DNA of 64,000 bases from Megasphaera lornae (GTDB lineage: Bacteria; Bacillota; Negativicutes; Veillonellales; Megasphaeraceae). This document shows, in pieces, positions 55,312 through 63,685 of this stretch (the stretch's first letter is position 1; each line of letters starts with the position of its first letter). The stretch lies in NCBI RefSeq assembly GCF_000214495.1, contig NZ_AFIJ01000020.1, positions 1 through 64,000 on the forward strand, written 5' to 3'. The translations under genes and the position numbers were made by a program. Below the pieces are notes generated by a model that did not search any database, was not told the DNA's origin, and saw only the letters and a list, made by a program, of their open reading frames with translations.

Positions 55312-56595
55312 ATGAATGAAATCGCCACAGGTTTACTTTCCTTTATTCATACATCCACGTCTCCGTTTCATACCGTACGCACCGGAGCCGCCATGTTGGC
55401 GGCTGCCGGTTTTTGCGAACTCTCTCTGCATGAACCGTGGACATTAACGCGAGGCGGCGCCTATTACATACGTTTTTTCGACTCCACTTTACTCGCCTTT
55501 ACCCTCGGCGATCATCCGCGCGACCATCTGCGCATTGCCGCCGCCCATACCGATTTTCCCGCGTTGCGTATTAAACCGCAGGCCACCTTGCACACCCCCG
55601 ATTATGACACTTTAAATGTCGAAATATATGGCGGTCTCATGCGCGAATCCTGGTTGGATCGCCCCCTTTCTTTTGCCGGTAAAGTCGTCTTACAGGGTGA
55701 ACAGGTTTTTACGCCGCAAGTACAACTGATTGATTATAAAAAACCGGTCTTTATCATTCCGCGTCTTGCCATTCATTTAAATCGCAAAGTCAATGACGGC
55801 TTGCCTTTAAATCCGCAAAAAGACATGCTCCCGTTACTGAGTTTATCCGACGAAAAGCCGTCCTCTTTTACCGATTTTCTCGCTGCCTATATGCAAATAG
55901 AACCTTCCCGCTTACTAGCCTATGATTTGACCGTCTATCCTTGCGAAGAAGGCTGCCTGCTGGGAATGCATCAAGAGCTTCTTTCCGCTCCCCGCCTGGA
56001 TAATTTAACATCCGCATATGCCTGCCTCATGGGTATGATAGACAGCCATCCGGCAGACGGCTTAAATATGATTGCGCTCTTCGATAATGAGGAAGTGGGC
56101 AGTCGTACCAAACAAGGTGCCGCCTCCCAAGCCCTGCCGCGTATCCTGCACAGCATATACCGAACCTTGCAATATACGGAAGAGGAGTATCGTTGTGATA
56201 TGGCCGATGCATTTTTACTTTCCGTAGATGTCGCACATGCTCTCCATCCCAATATTCCCGAAAAATGCGATCCGTCACACCGCCCCGTTATGGGCAACGG
56301 TCCGGCATTAAAAACCGCCTGCAGTCAAGCTTATGTCGGCGATGCGGAAGCCTTGGGCATGATTAAAGGACTCTGCCGAAAATATCAAATTCCTCATCAA
56401 CATTTCGTAAATCGCAATGATGTTCCCGGCGGCTCAACGCTGGGCTCCATTCTTTCTGCAGGCTTATCCGTCCGCGGCTTGGATGTGGGAATCCCTATTT
56501 TAGCCATGCACTCGGCGCGGGAAACCATGGGCATTGCCGATCAGGAACGGTTGCAACAATTATTGACCTGTTATTTCCAAGACCGCAATCAGTGA
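55312..56595 (+). CDS. M18 family aminopeptidase
   Basis: 427 residues. Zinc aminopeptidase fold: AAAHTDFPALRIKP near 75-88 (His and Asp ligands), LFDNEEVGSRTKQGA near 257-271 (Glu pair) and DVAHALHPN with the C-terminal MHSARE. M18 enzymes remove acidic or other N-terminal residues. ATG at 55312 follows AAAGGA; the ATG at 55303 is too close to it. An extended -10 promoter (TGCTATAAT, TATAAT at 55265-55270) precedes it. Confidence 0.92.
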   Translation: MNEIATGLLSFIHTSTSPFHTVRTGAAMLAAAGFCELSLHEPWTLTRGGAYYIRFFDSTLLAFTLGDHPRDHLRIAAAHTDFPALRIKPQATLHTPDYDTLNVEIYGGLMRESWLDRPLSFAGKVVLQGEQVFTPQVQLIDYKKPVFIIPRLAIHLNRKVNDGLPLNPQKDMLPLLSLSDEKPSSFTDFLAAYMQIEPSRLLAYDLTVYPCEEGCLLGMHQELLSAPRLDNLTSAYACLMGMIDSHPADGLNMIALFDNEEVGSRTKQGAASQALPRILHSIYRTLQYTEEEYRCDMADAFLLSVDVAHALHPNIPEKCDPSHRPVMGNGPALKTACSQAYVGDAEALGMIKGLCRKYQIPHQHFVNRNDVPGGSTLGSILSAGLSVRGLDVGIPILAMHSARETMGIADQERLQQLLTCYFQDRNQ

Positions 56596-56714
56596 CCCTT
56601 CTTTTTTATTTTTATACAGTATACGGAATTTTTTTACTTGTTTATCATTCTTACTTTTTTAAACAATACCATTTTTCTATACTTTTTACTTAAAATTTCA
56701 AAAAATTCCTTGTG

Positions 56715-56743
56715 TTGACTTGAATTTATATTCATACTATAAT
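56715..56743 (+). promoter_or_regulatory. Promoter of the XRE regulator gene
   Basis: TTGACT (56715-56720), 17-base spacer, perfect TATAAT (56738-56743). The spacer holds an interrupted palindrome (TGAAT-4-ATTCA) that could be the regulator's own operator. Confidence 0.65.
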
Positions 56744-56789
56744 GTAACCGCATTAGCAAAATTTATGACATTTCAGGAAGTGAATATAA

Positions 56790-57143
56790 ATGACCTTAGG
56801 ACAAGAAATAAAGTTTTATCGCAAAAAAAAGGGCTTAACACAAACCGAATTCGGTGCCGTTTTCGGAATGTCCAAACAAGCCGTTTATTCTTGGGAAACG
56901 GGCTTATACGCACCGGATATCTCCGTATTACTGAAGATGGCGGATTTTTTTCAAATCCCCATTTGCATGTTAGTCGGACGTCCCGGCGTGTACTGTCGCG
57001 ATCAGGAAGCCACCGCGGACCATTCGGACTGTACCTTCGTTTCAAAAAAAGACAGTCGTATTTTACAAGCTTTACATTATTTATCGCCGGAAGAACAGCA
57101 AGCCATTGAAATACTGCTCCACATTCATGAAAAGCAAAGCTGA
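56790..57143 (+). CDS. XRE-family transcriptional regulator
   Basis: 117 residues. N-terminal HTH_3 domain (about 3-60: KKGLTQTEFGAVFGMSKQAVYSWETG) and a C-terminal region ending in a helix (SPEEQQAIEILLHI). CAGGAAGTG precedes the ATG. No prophage or toxin genes are adjacent. It precedes the YigZ gene by 26 bases and may form an operon with it. Confidence 0.85.
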   Translation: MTLGQEIKFYRKKKGLTQTEFGAVFGMSKQAVYSWETGLYAPDISVLLKMADFFQIPICMLVGRPGVYCRDQEATADHSDCTFVSKKDSRILQALHYLSPEEQQAIEILLHIHEKQS

Positions 57144-57169
57144 GTATCTTCCGCACAAAGGAGGTAATT

Positions 57170-57838
57170 ATGCCGTTGCCGCTGTATCGTTCTCTGCACG
57201 GACAAGCGATTGCCGAACATACGGTCAAAAAATCACGTTTTATTGCCACCGCAGCTCATATCACCTCACCGGCAGAAGGACAAGCCTTACTGCAGCGTTG
57301 TCGACAACGCTATCACGATGCCCGTCATCATTGCAGCGCCTATTGCCTCGGCATTCATCAGCCGCTGCAAAAAGCGAATGATGACGGAGAGCCGTCGGGC
57401 ACTGCCGGTCATCCGATGTTGGCCGTCCTGCAAAACCATGCGCTGACCGATACGGGCGTAGTCGTCACCCGTTATTTCGGCGGTATTAAATTAGGCACGG
57501 CCGGTTTAATTCGGGCGTATAGCCGGGCCGTTACCTTAGTATTGGCAACCGCCGCCATCGCCGAATATTATGAACGGGAAATCATCACCATCACCGCCTC
57601 CTATCCGTACATTAATTCGTTGGAACGCTTTGCCGACACGCATGCGCTCACTATTGTACATCGTAATTTTGCGGAAATGGTCACCTTTACCTTGCAACTC
57701 CCGGTACAAGAAGCCGCCCGACTTCGGCAACAATTAACCGAATTGACCGCCGGCACGGCACACGTTCATTGTCAAGGCATTCGGACGGTTCCCGTTATCG
57801 TGCCGCCGTCCGGTGTTTTGCAGGAAACTTCGGAATAA
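57170..57838 (+). CDS. YigZ/IMPACT family protein
   Basis: 222 residues. N-terminal UPF0029 domain with KSRFIATAAHI, DDGEPSGTAGHPML and VVTRYFGGIKLGTAGLIRAYS, plus a C-terminal DUF1949-like domain. Relatives bind RNA or nucleotides; the bacterial role is unknown. AAAGGAGG stands before the ATG. Shortly followed by the SAM riboswitch. Confidence 0.92.
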   Translation: MPLPLYRSLHGQAIAEHTVKKSRFIATAAHITSPAEGQALLQRCRQRYHDARHHCSAYCLGIHQPLQKANDDGEPSGTAGHPMLAVLQNHALTDTGVVVTRYFGGIKLGTAGLIRAYSRAVTLVLATAAIAEYYEREIITITASYPYINSLERFADTHALTIVHRNFAEMVTFTLQLPVQEAARLRQQLTELTAGTAHVHCQGIRTVPVIVPPSGVLQETSE

Positions 57839-57859
57839 AGAAAAAATAATTATTGACAT

Positions 57860-57888
57860 TTGACAAATATATTTTTCAATGCTAAAAT
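57860..57888 (+). promoter_or_regulatory. Promoter of the metNI operon
   Basis: TTGACA (57860-57865), 17-base spacer, TAAAAT (57883-57888), ahead of the SAM riboswitch. Confidence 0.75.
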
Positions 57889-57907
57889 ATGCCAAACAAC
57901 ACTATAC

Positions 57908-58008
57908 GATGATTCATCGCGAGCAGTTGAGGGACTGGCCCAATGACACTGCGGCAACCCCCATTCGGGAAGGTGCCAATTCCAACGGAGTATTCCGGCA
58001 GATGATGT
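57908..58008 (+). promoter_or_regulatory. SAM-I (S-box) riboswitch
   Basis: The conserved core is visible: TTGAGGGACTGGCCCAATGA, then GCGGCAACC, and AAGGTGCCAATTCC, with a P1 helix from TTCATC and GATGA. SAM binding should favour the terminator at 58021-58051 and switch off metNI. This agrees with the transported methionine. Confidence 0.95.
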
Positions 58009-58020
58009 GCAGGTACATTC

Positions 58021-58051
58021 AGACCATCACCATTGCCGATGGTCTTTTTTG
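58021..58051 (+). terminator. SAM-controlled terminator before metN
   Basis: GACCATC, 9-base loop, GATGGTC and a run of six T. It is the expression platform of the riboswitch. Confidence 0.9.
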
Positions 58052-58082
58052 TTGTTTCATTATAAAAAAAGGAGCTGATACT

Positions 58083-59126
58083 GTGATTCAACTGGAGAAT
58101 ATTACCAAAACATATAGCGGTAAAGCCAAAGTCAATGCCTTAAAAGGTATTTCTCTAACGATTGAAGACGGTGAAATTTTCGGCATTATCGGTAAAAGCG
58201 GCGCCGGAAAATCCACCTTGGTACGTTGCATTAACATGTTGGAAAAACCGACAGAAGGGAAAGTCATTATTGATGACAAAGATTTGACGCTTTTATCCGA
58301 AGCGCAATTACGCGAAGAACGCAAACACATCGGCATGATTTTTCAACATTTCAATCTCTTATCCTCTCGTACCGTCTTTGACAACATTGCCTTTCCTTTA
58401 GAATTGGCCGGTGCTTCGAAAGAAGCCATTCAAAAAAAAGTTTCCGATTTATTGGAACTCGTACAATTAACAGACCGCAAATACAATTATCCCGCACAAC
58501 TTTCAGGCGGTCAAAAACAACGGGTCGGTATTGCCCGAGCCTTAGCCGGCGATCCTAAAATTCTGCTTTGCGACGAAGCCACTTCGGCCTTAGATCCGCA
58601 AACAACCAAATCTATTTTGGAACTCTTACAGGATATTAACAAACGACTGGGCATTACTATCGTGCTCATTACGCATGAAATGAGTGTCATTAAGGATATT
58701 TGTCATCGCGTAGCCGTCATCGAAGGAGGCGTTATCAAAGAATCAGGACGGGTTGTAGATGTATTTTCCAATCCCCAATCAGAAACGATGCAAGAATTTG
58801 TTAAATCTATTATTAATACGGAATTGCCGGCAGGTTTAAAAAAATTGGGCGTCAGCAACCAACCGGCACCGGATAGAGCCATGCTTGTACGCCTGCGATT
58901 TAAAGGCTCGTTGACCGGCGATCCGCTCGTGGCTTCCGTAGTACGTAAATTCAATATCAATGTAAGCGTCCTTTATGGAAACATTGATTATATTCAAAAT
59001 GAACGTTTCGGCTATTTGGTCATTATCATCCTCGGAGATATGCAAAAACAGGCCGAAGCCTATTCCTATATTAAAACATTACCTGTAAAAAGCGAGGTGT
59101 TGGGATATGTCCCCGGAAATCATTGA
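58083..59126 (+). CDS. metN: Methionine ABC transporter ATP-binding protein
   Basis: 347 residues. Walker A GKSGAGKS near 38-45, signature LSGGQKQR near 140, Walker B ILLCDEATSALD and switch His in ITHE; the C-terminal NIL domain (about 265-345) senses methionine. It powers import through MetI. The start is GTG at 58083 with AAAAGGAG before it; upstream in-frame codons lie inside the riboswitch. The end overlaps metI by 20 bases. Confidence 0.95.
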   Translation: MIQLENITKTYSGKAKVNALKGISLTIEDGEIFGIIGKSGAGKSTLVRCINMLEKPTEGKVIIDDKDLTLLSEAQLREERKHIGMIFQHFNLLSSRTVFDNIAFPLELAGASKEAIQKKVSDLLELVQLTDRKYNYPAQLSGGQKQRVGIARALAGDPKILLCDEATSALDPQTTKSILELLQDINKRLGITIVLITHEMSVIKDICHRVAVIEGGVIKESGRVVDVFSNPQSETMQEFVKSIINTELPAGLKKLGVSNQPAPDRAMLVRLRFKGSLTGDPLVASVVRKFNINVSVLYGNIDYIQNERFGYLVIIILGDMQKQAEAYSYIKTLPVKSEVLGYVPGNH

Positions 59127-59760
59127 TCTTATGCTCCAAGGTATTCAAGAAACCCTCATTATGGTTTGCGTTTCTACTGTCATTGCCGCGATTATCGGCA
59201 TTCCTTTGGGAATTACACTGGTAACCTCTTCCAAGGGGCATATCTTACAAAATGCCGTTGTTCATCAAATTCTCAGTGCAATTGTCAATATTATTCGTTC
59301 CATTCCGTTTATTATTTTAATGGTCGCCATCATTCCGTTTACCCGCATCGTTGCCGGCACCTCTATCGGCACTACCGCCGCCTGCGTTCCCTTAACGATT
59401 GTGGCCGTTCCCTTTTTAAGTCGTTTAGTGGAAACCTCTATTCGCGATGTCGATTTCGGACTGGTCGAAGCTGCGGAATCGATGGGAGCCTCTCCCTTCC
59501 AAATCATTCGCAAAGTATTATTGCCGGAAGCATTGCCGACAATTATCAATAATATTACCGTCTTAATCGTTAATTTAATCGGTGCTTCCGCCATGGCCGG
59601 AGCCATCGGCGGTGGCGGTTTAGGGGATATTGCCATTCGCTACGGCTATCAGCGCTTTGAAGGCGATGTGATGCTTGTCACCATTATTATTTTGATTATC
59701 GGTGTCAACCTCATTCAAGCCGTCGGCGATTTTGCTTCCCGCAAAAAAAATAAAAAATAA
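59107..59760 (+). CDS. metI: Methionine ABC transporter permease
   Basis: 217 residues, five transmembrane segments. The coupling EAA loop (EAAESMGASPFQIIRKVLLPEALP) contacts MetN. GAGGTG precedes the ATG, which overlaps the end of metN. A metQ substrate-binding protein gene would normally follow; here a tRNA gene follows instead, so MetQ must be elsewhere. Confidence 0.94.
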   Translation: MSPEIIDLMLQGIQETLIMVCVSTVIAAIIGIPLGITLVTSSKGHILQNAVVHQILSAIVNIIRSIPFIILMVAIIPFTRIVAGTSIGTTAACVPLTIVAVPFLSRLVETSIRDVDFGLVEAAESMGASPFQIIRKVLLPEALPTIINNITVLIVNLIGASAMAGAIGGGGLGDIAIRYGYQRFEGDVMLVTIIILIIGVNLIQAVGDFASRKKNKK

Positions 59761-59874
59761 ACACCCGGCGGGCGATCCTGAAGACTCTCTTTTAAGAAGC
59801 AATAAATACTAAAATTATTGCTTCTAAGCATTGACGGACGTATCGTTCCATGCTAGAATAATTAAGCATTCTAT

Positions 59875-59963
59875 GGAGCGGTATCGAAGTGGTCATAACG
59901 GGGCTGACTCGAAATCAGTTGGACCGTAAGGTCTCGTGGGTTCGAATCCCACCCGCTCCGCCA
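59875..59963 (+). tRNA. tRNA-Ser (anticodon CGA)
   Basis: An 89-base class II tRNA. Acceptor stem GGAGCGG/CCGCTCC, anticodon loop CTCGAAA with anticodon CGA (reads UCG), a long variable arm (GGACCGTAAGGTCTC) typical of serine, the T-loop TTCGAAT and an encoded 3' CCA. Confidence 0.97.
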
Positions 59964-60006
59964 AAAAAGCACGCAATCGAGGAATAATCCCGATTGCGTG
60001 CTTTTT
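59964..60006 (+). terminator. Terminator after tRNA-Ser
   Basis: A 16-bp stem (AAAAAGCACGCAATCG and its complement) with a T-run. Another stem with arms GCAGGGG/CCCCCTGC is seen at about 60022-60049. Confidence 0.85.
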
Positions 60007-60058
60007 CTTTCGTTCTGCACACCTGCAGGGGTACGTTCTCCCCCTGCCCTTATCCTAT

Positions 60059-60097
60059 AAAAAAAACACGCCCGTATATATTCTCTACAGGCGTGTA
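60059..60097 (-). terminator. Terminator after the ECF-S gene
   Basis: ACACGCC/GGCGTGT stem with an 8-base T-run on the minus strand. Confidence 0.8.
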
Positions 60098-60109
60098 AAC
60101 GTATACCAT

Positions 60110-60733
60110 TCAACTATGTTTTTTTTGCAAAGTATGATGTAAAACCGTAACGATCGGCACGGTAATCAATGCGGAAACAATCGCTTCCGGAATGCCGTTC
60201 ATCGCGCAAATGCCCAAGATTAAATCGGCAACATGATGAACCGGAATATGACGAATTTCAGCAAAATGCCGTGCATACAATATATAAATACCGCCCATAA
60301 CACCGATCGTATTAATGGCGGATCCCGCAAAGGCCGCTACGGCCAAACAAAACGTATCTTTTCGAATCACTTTCCGTAAGCCGATATACAAATAATACGC
60401 CCCGACGGCAATGAGTACTCGCGGCAAAATAGATATAAGCGGATTTAAAAATGCAAAAGACAGCACTACCGGTGAGGTAATCGCTTGAAAAATACTGAAA
60501 CAACCGAACAGAAACCCCACTGCCGCTCCTACGCGCGGCCCGGCCAACAAGGCGCCGATAATAACAGGGACATGCAAAATAGTCGCCTTCATCATGGGCA
60601 AGGGTATAAAGCCGTATCCCGTCACCCCTAATAATACGGTAATACCCGCCAGCATACCGACAATCGTCAACTCCCGCGTCGTAAACAGTGTTCTTCCCTG
60701 TCCCACTGCAGACGCATCCAATTCTTTATTCAT
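60110..60733 (-). CDS. ECF transporter S component (possibly PanT-like)
   Basis: 207 residues with five or six transmembrane segments. Substrate-binding subunit of an energy-coupling factor vitamin transporter; GYGFIPLPMMKATILHVPV followed by GPRVGAAVGFLFG is the signature of the PF12822 group, which includes proposed pantothenate transporters (PanT). The vitamin cannot be decided from the sequence. The ATPase and T subunits are not adjacent, as usual for group II ECF systems. GGAGGATGGAG lies before the ATG, and a structured leader lies upstream. Confidence 0.78.
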   Translation of the reverse strand: MNKELDASAVGQGRTLFTTRELTIVGMLAGITVLLGVTGYGFIPLPMMKATILHVPVIIGALLAGPRVGAAVGFLFGCFSIFQAITSPVVLSFAFLNPLISILPRVLIAVGAYYLYIGLRKVIRKDTFCLAVAAFAGSAINTIGVMGGIYILYARHFAEIRHIPVHHVADLILGICAMNGIPEAIVSALITVPIVTVLHHTLQKKHS

Positions 60734-60774
60734 CCTTCTCCATCCTCCGTTCTCGTTCTTTTATAGATACAAGT

Positions 60775-60855
60775 CGTACTTTTTCACATACTCTCCCTGT
60801 TCATACGGTCCCGTTCCGTGATACGGGCCGACAGTATGAACATGCTTTTGAGTTA
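60775..60855 (-). promoter_or_regulatory. Structured 5' leader of the ECF-S gene, unclassified
   Basis: The leader RNA can form three stacked helices: ACATA-CTC with GAG-TATGT, an exact 8-bp GTTCATAC/GTATGAAC and an exact CCCGT/ACGGG, separated by short internal loops. A strong promoter (TTGGCA-17-TATAAT, about 60866-60894) lies just upstream. The layout suggests a ligand-sensing leader, but it does not match SAM, TPP, FMN, THF, preQ1 or cobalamin cores as I know them. Confidence 0.45.
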
Positions 60856-60956
60856 TGTTACGGGAATTATACCATACCATAAAGGTATTGCCAATAGATT
60901 TTACATAAAATAGTGAAAAAAAGAACATATTTTTCACCTCTTTTTCTTACGCGCCG

Positions 60957-61018
60957 ACATAAAAATAAGAGAGAACCGTCGCCTTACCTTTCCGACGATG
61001 GTTCTCTCTTATTTTTAT
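60957..61018. terminator. Terminator between the ECF-S leader and pncB
   Basis: A 17-bp near-perfect stem (AAAAATAAGAGAGAACC and its complement, plus inner GTCG/CGAC) with T-run on the minus strand. It ends the pncB transcript; the plus strand also carries a T-run. Confidence 0.85.
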
Positions 61019-61024
61019 ATTGCT

Positions 61025-62476
61025 TTAAAAAAATTTCATAGACTCTTTTTCCAATAATTCTTCCCGCAAAGCACTCAACTTTTTACTGCGCTGTACCCAC
61101 ATTTCTTCCGGATTGACCAGTCGTCTGTATTCCGGCCACAAGGACTGTATTTGCTCTTCCGCATACGAAATGATGTCTTGCAGCGGCGGCGTCGTATACA
61201 CCGCCCGGCCCTCTTTAAAAATAGGTTGCAGTAAAGATTTCACATGATATGTGCCGCCTTTGAGAAGCCGAAAGCGCCACGGTGCTTTATCGCTCGTCAG
61301 CTCATAATCTTTTGTCGAATCAATCTCTTCCCCGGCCAAAGTAATCACATCCGCCTTCATTTTTCCCGTTTCTTTATCATATATACGCAGCACATTTTTA
61401 ATACCGGGGTTGGAAATTTTTTCCACATTGTCACTCATTTTAATTTTCGGAACAAATTGCCCGTCTTCATACTGCCCCACTAATTTAAAAACACCGCCCA
61501 ACGAGGGACTGTCTTTAGCCGTAATTAAATGGGTACCTACGCCCCACGAATTGATTTCACTGCCCTGTGCTTTTAATTCGGCAATTAAATTTTCATCCAA
61601 ATCATTGGAAGCCGCAATAATCGCATCCGAAAATCCGGCCGCTTGCAACTGTTTTCGCGCTTCTTTAGATAAGTATGCCAAATCGCCGCTATCCAAACGA
61701 ATCCCGTATACGGCCGGCAAACAGTTCTTTTGCCGTAACTCCGTGAATATTTTTATCGCATTCGGCACGCCCTGTTTTAACGTATTATACGTATCCACCA
61801 ACAAAATTAAATTATTCGGATATTGTCGTACATAGGCGCGAAAGGCTTCCAATTCGGAAGCAAAGCTCATAATCCAACTATGTGCCATCGTTCCCAAAAC
61901 GGGCATATGAAACATGGCTCCCGCCAACACATTACTCGTACCGTTGAACCCGCCGATCATGGCGGCTCGCGCGCCATGAACGCCGGCGGATTTGCCCTGC
62001 GCACGCCGCAAGCCGAATTCCATTAACGTATCATTTCCTGCAACCGTGCGGATTCTCCGGGCTTTAGTGGCAATAAGGCTCTCATGATTTAAAATCATAG
62101 AAAGACAGGTTTCCAATAAAATAGCCTCACTTTTTTTAGCATGCACGCGCAGCAGTACTTCCTGCGGAAATGCCACCGTGCCTTCCGGCATGGCATATAT
62201 ATCCCCGGTAAAAGAAAAGCCCTGCAAATAGCGTAAAAATTCTTCTTTAAAAAAGCCGGTATGCCGCAAATATTGCAAATCATCCGCACCGAACCGCAAT
62301 CGTTTCACATAATCAATGACATGATTAAGACCGGCTATAACCGTATATCCGTTTTGAAAAGGATTTTTCCTATAAAATCGATCAAATACACACCTTTGCT
62401 CATGTTTTCCTTCAAAGAACAATCCTTGCATCATTGTCAACTGATATAAATCCGTCACTAATGCTTTTGTATACAA
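61025..62476 (-). CDS. pncB: Nicotinate phosphoribosyltransferase
   Basis: 483 residues. Makes nicotinate mononucleotide from nicotinate and PRPP, the first step of niacin salvage. N-terminal TDLYQLTMMQG, FGLRRAQG, GGFNGTSN, the histidine segment TMAHSWIM, VDTYNT and IRLDSGDL are all typical. The best start is TTG at 62476 with GGGGAGG 8 bases before it, giving the family-typical first residues; the in-frame ATG at 62503 overlaps this site. Together with niaP, niaR and nadK it forms part of NAD supply. Confidence 0.93.
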   Translation of the reverse strand: MYTKALVTDLYQLTMMQGLFFEGKHEQRCVFDRFYRKNPFQNGYTVIAGLNHVIDYVKRLRFGADDLQYLRHTGFFKEEFLRYLQGFSFTGDIYAMPEGTVAFPQEVLLRVHAKKSEAILLETCLSMILNHESLIATKARRIRTVAGNDTLMEFGLRRAQGKSAGVHGARAAMIGGFNGTSNVLAGAMFHMPVLGTMAHSWIMSFASELEAFRAYVRQYPNNLILLVDTYNTLKQGVPNAIKIFTELRQKNCLPAVYGIRLDSGDLAYLSKEARKQLQAAGFSDAIIAASNDLDENLIAELKAQGSEINSWGVGTHLITAKDSPSLGGVFKLVGQYEDGQFVPKIKMSDNVEKISNPGIKNVLRIYDKETGKMKADVITLAGEEIDSTKDYELTSDKAPWRFRLLKGGTYHVKSLLQPIFKEGRAVYTTPPLQDIISYAEEQIQSLWPEYRRLVNPEEMWVQRSKKLSALREELLEKESMKFF

Positions 62477-62671
62477 GATATGCGCCTCCCCATATAATAT
62501 CATGTCTTATTATAACGTAAATCACATCGCTTGAATAATGCCGTTCTAACATATACGCGCCGCTATGTCTTAACAAAAGTCATGACACATAGTAGCCGCC
62601 TTGTTTTTTCTATCGTGATTCTTTTGTTCATGCTATAATACTACTATTATATAAAAGAAAGGAATATATTT

Positions 62672-63553
62672 ATGAAATACAGATTCATGCTTCTCATTAC
62701 GGCCATTGTCTGGGGCGGCGGCTTTGTCGCACAACGCCTGGGGGCGGAATGTATCGGACCGTTTACCTTCAATTGTTGCCGTTACGGTATCGGCGCGCTT
62801 TGTTTAGTACCGCTTTTACTGTCCCAAAAACAAACCTCCTCCCCTGCTGTCCCGAAAGGACTTTCATTAATAAAAGCCTGTTCTCTTTTAAGCGTTCTTT
62901 TATTTGCCGGCTCGGGTTTGCAACAAATCGGCTTAGCCTACACCACTGCCGGCAAAGCAGGCTTTATTACCTCCTTATATATTGTGACGGTACCGCTGCT
63001 GGGGTTATTTTTTAAACACCCTTTGCGACTGTCGCATGTCATCGGATGTGCCGTTGCATTATGGGGACTCTATTTATTGGCGTTTCACGGCGGCACCTCC
63101 GAACCGCTCAATAAAGGCGATATGATGCAACTTGCCGGCGTTCTTTTCTGGTCTTGCCATATTCTTACCGTCAGCCGTTTCGTGCCTCATTTTTCCGGGA
63201 TTCATTTGGCCGCCGGACAATTCCTCGGTTGTTGCCTTATTAATGCCCTTGCCCTATGGATCCATGGCGAAACGCTTTCGTTGTCTTCCTTAACCGCCGC
63301 AGCTCCGGCCTTGGCCTATTCCGGAATATTGGCAGGCGGCGTCGGTTTTACGCTGCAAATATTAGGGCAAAAAAAAGTGCCCCCTACGGAAGCTTCACTG
63401 CTTTGCAGTTTGGAAATGATCTTCGGTGCGCTCGGCGGTGTATTATTTTTAGGAGAATGGATGACCTGCGTAGAATGGCTGGGTTGTCTGTTCATGACTA
63501 TCGGTATTTTTGCCGCCCAAACGGGAGGCCGTACAGTATACCGTCCCCGGTAA
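62672..63553 (+). CDS. DMT-superfamily (EamA) transporter
   Basis: 293 residues, ten transmembrane segments in two EamA repeats (about 4-135 and 150-285). IVWGGGFVAQR near the start and PTEASLLCSLEMIFGALGG near 240 match RhaT/EamA transporters. Such proteins export or import amino acids or metabolites; the substrate is unknown. An extended -10 (TGCTATAAT, 62631-62639) and AAAGGA precede the ATG. Confidence 0.86.
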   Translation: MKYRFMLLITAIVWGGGFVAQRLGAECIGPFTFNCCRYGIGALCLVPLLLSQKQTSSPAVPKGLSLIKACSLLSVLLFAGSGLQQIGLAYTTAGKAGFITSLYIVTVPLLGLFFKHPLRLSHVIGCAVALWGLYLLAFHGGTSEPLNKGDMMQLAGVLFWSCHILTVSRFVPHFSGIHLAAGQFLGCCLINALALWIHGETLSLSSLTAAAPALAYSGILAGGVGFTLQILGQKKVPPTEASLLCSLEMIFGALGGVLFLGEWMTCVEWLGCLFMTIGIFAAQTGGRTVYRPR

Positions 63554-63620
63554 AAAATACCTGCCACTATTCTCCCGCACGCCTATAGACGAACCTATCC
63601 GATTGGTATATGATACTGTA

Positions 63621-63658
63621 TGTATGTAGCAGTACCCTTCTCTTTTACTGCACATACA
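63621..63658 (+). other. Hairpin before the malic enzyme gene
   Basis: TGTATGTAGCAGTA and TACTGCACATACA form a 13-bp stem with one bulged base and a loop of about 11. It lacks a T-run, so it may be an operator or a leader structure rather than a terminator. Confidence 0.4.
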
Positions 63659-63685
63659 TGACATTGCATAATGAGGTGAAATCCT

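Noticed and set aside
57879-58082. In-frame N-terminal extension of metN
   Set aside because: It covers the SAM riboswitch and terminator; the GTG at 58083 gives the normal MetN start.
60790-60840. TPP riboswitch in the ECF-S leader (CCCGTATCAC resembles part of thiM)
   Set aside because: The conserved CTGAGA, CCTGATC and GCGTAGGGA core is absent; CCCGT pairs with a neighbouring ACGGG instead.
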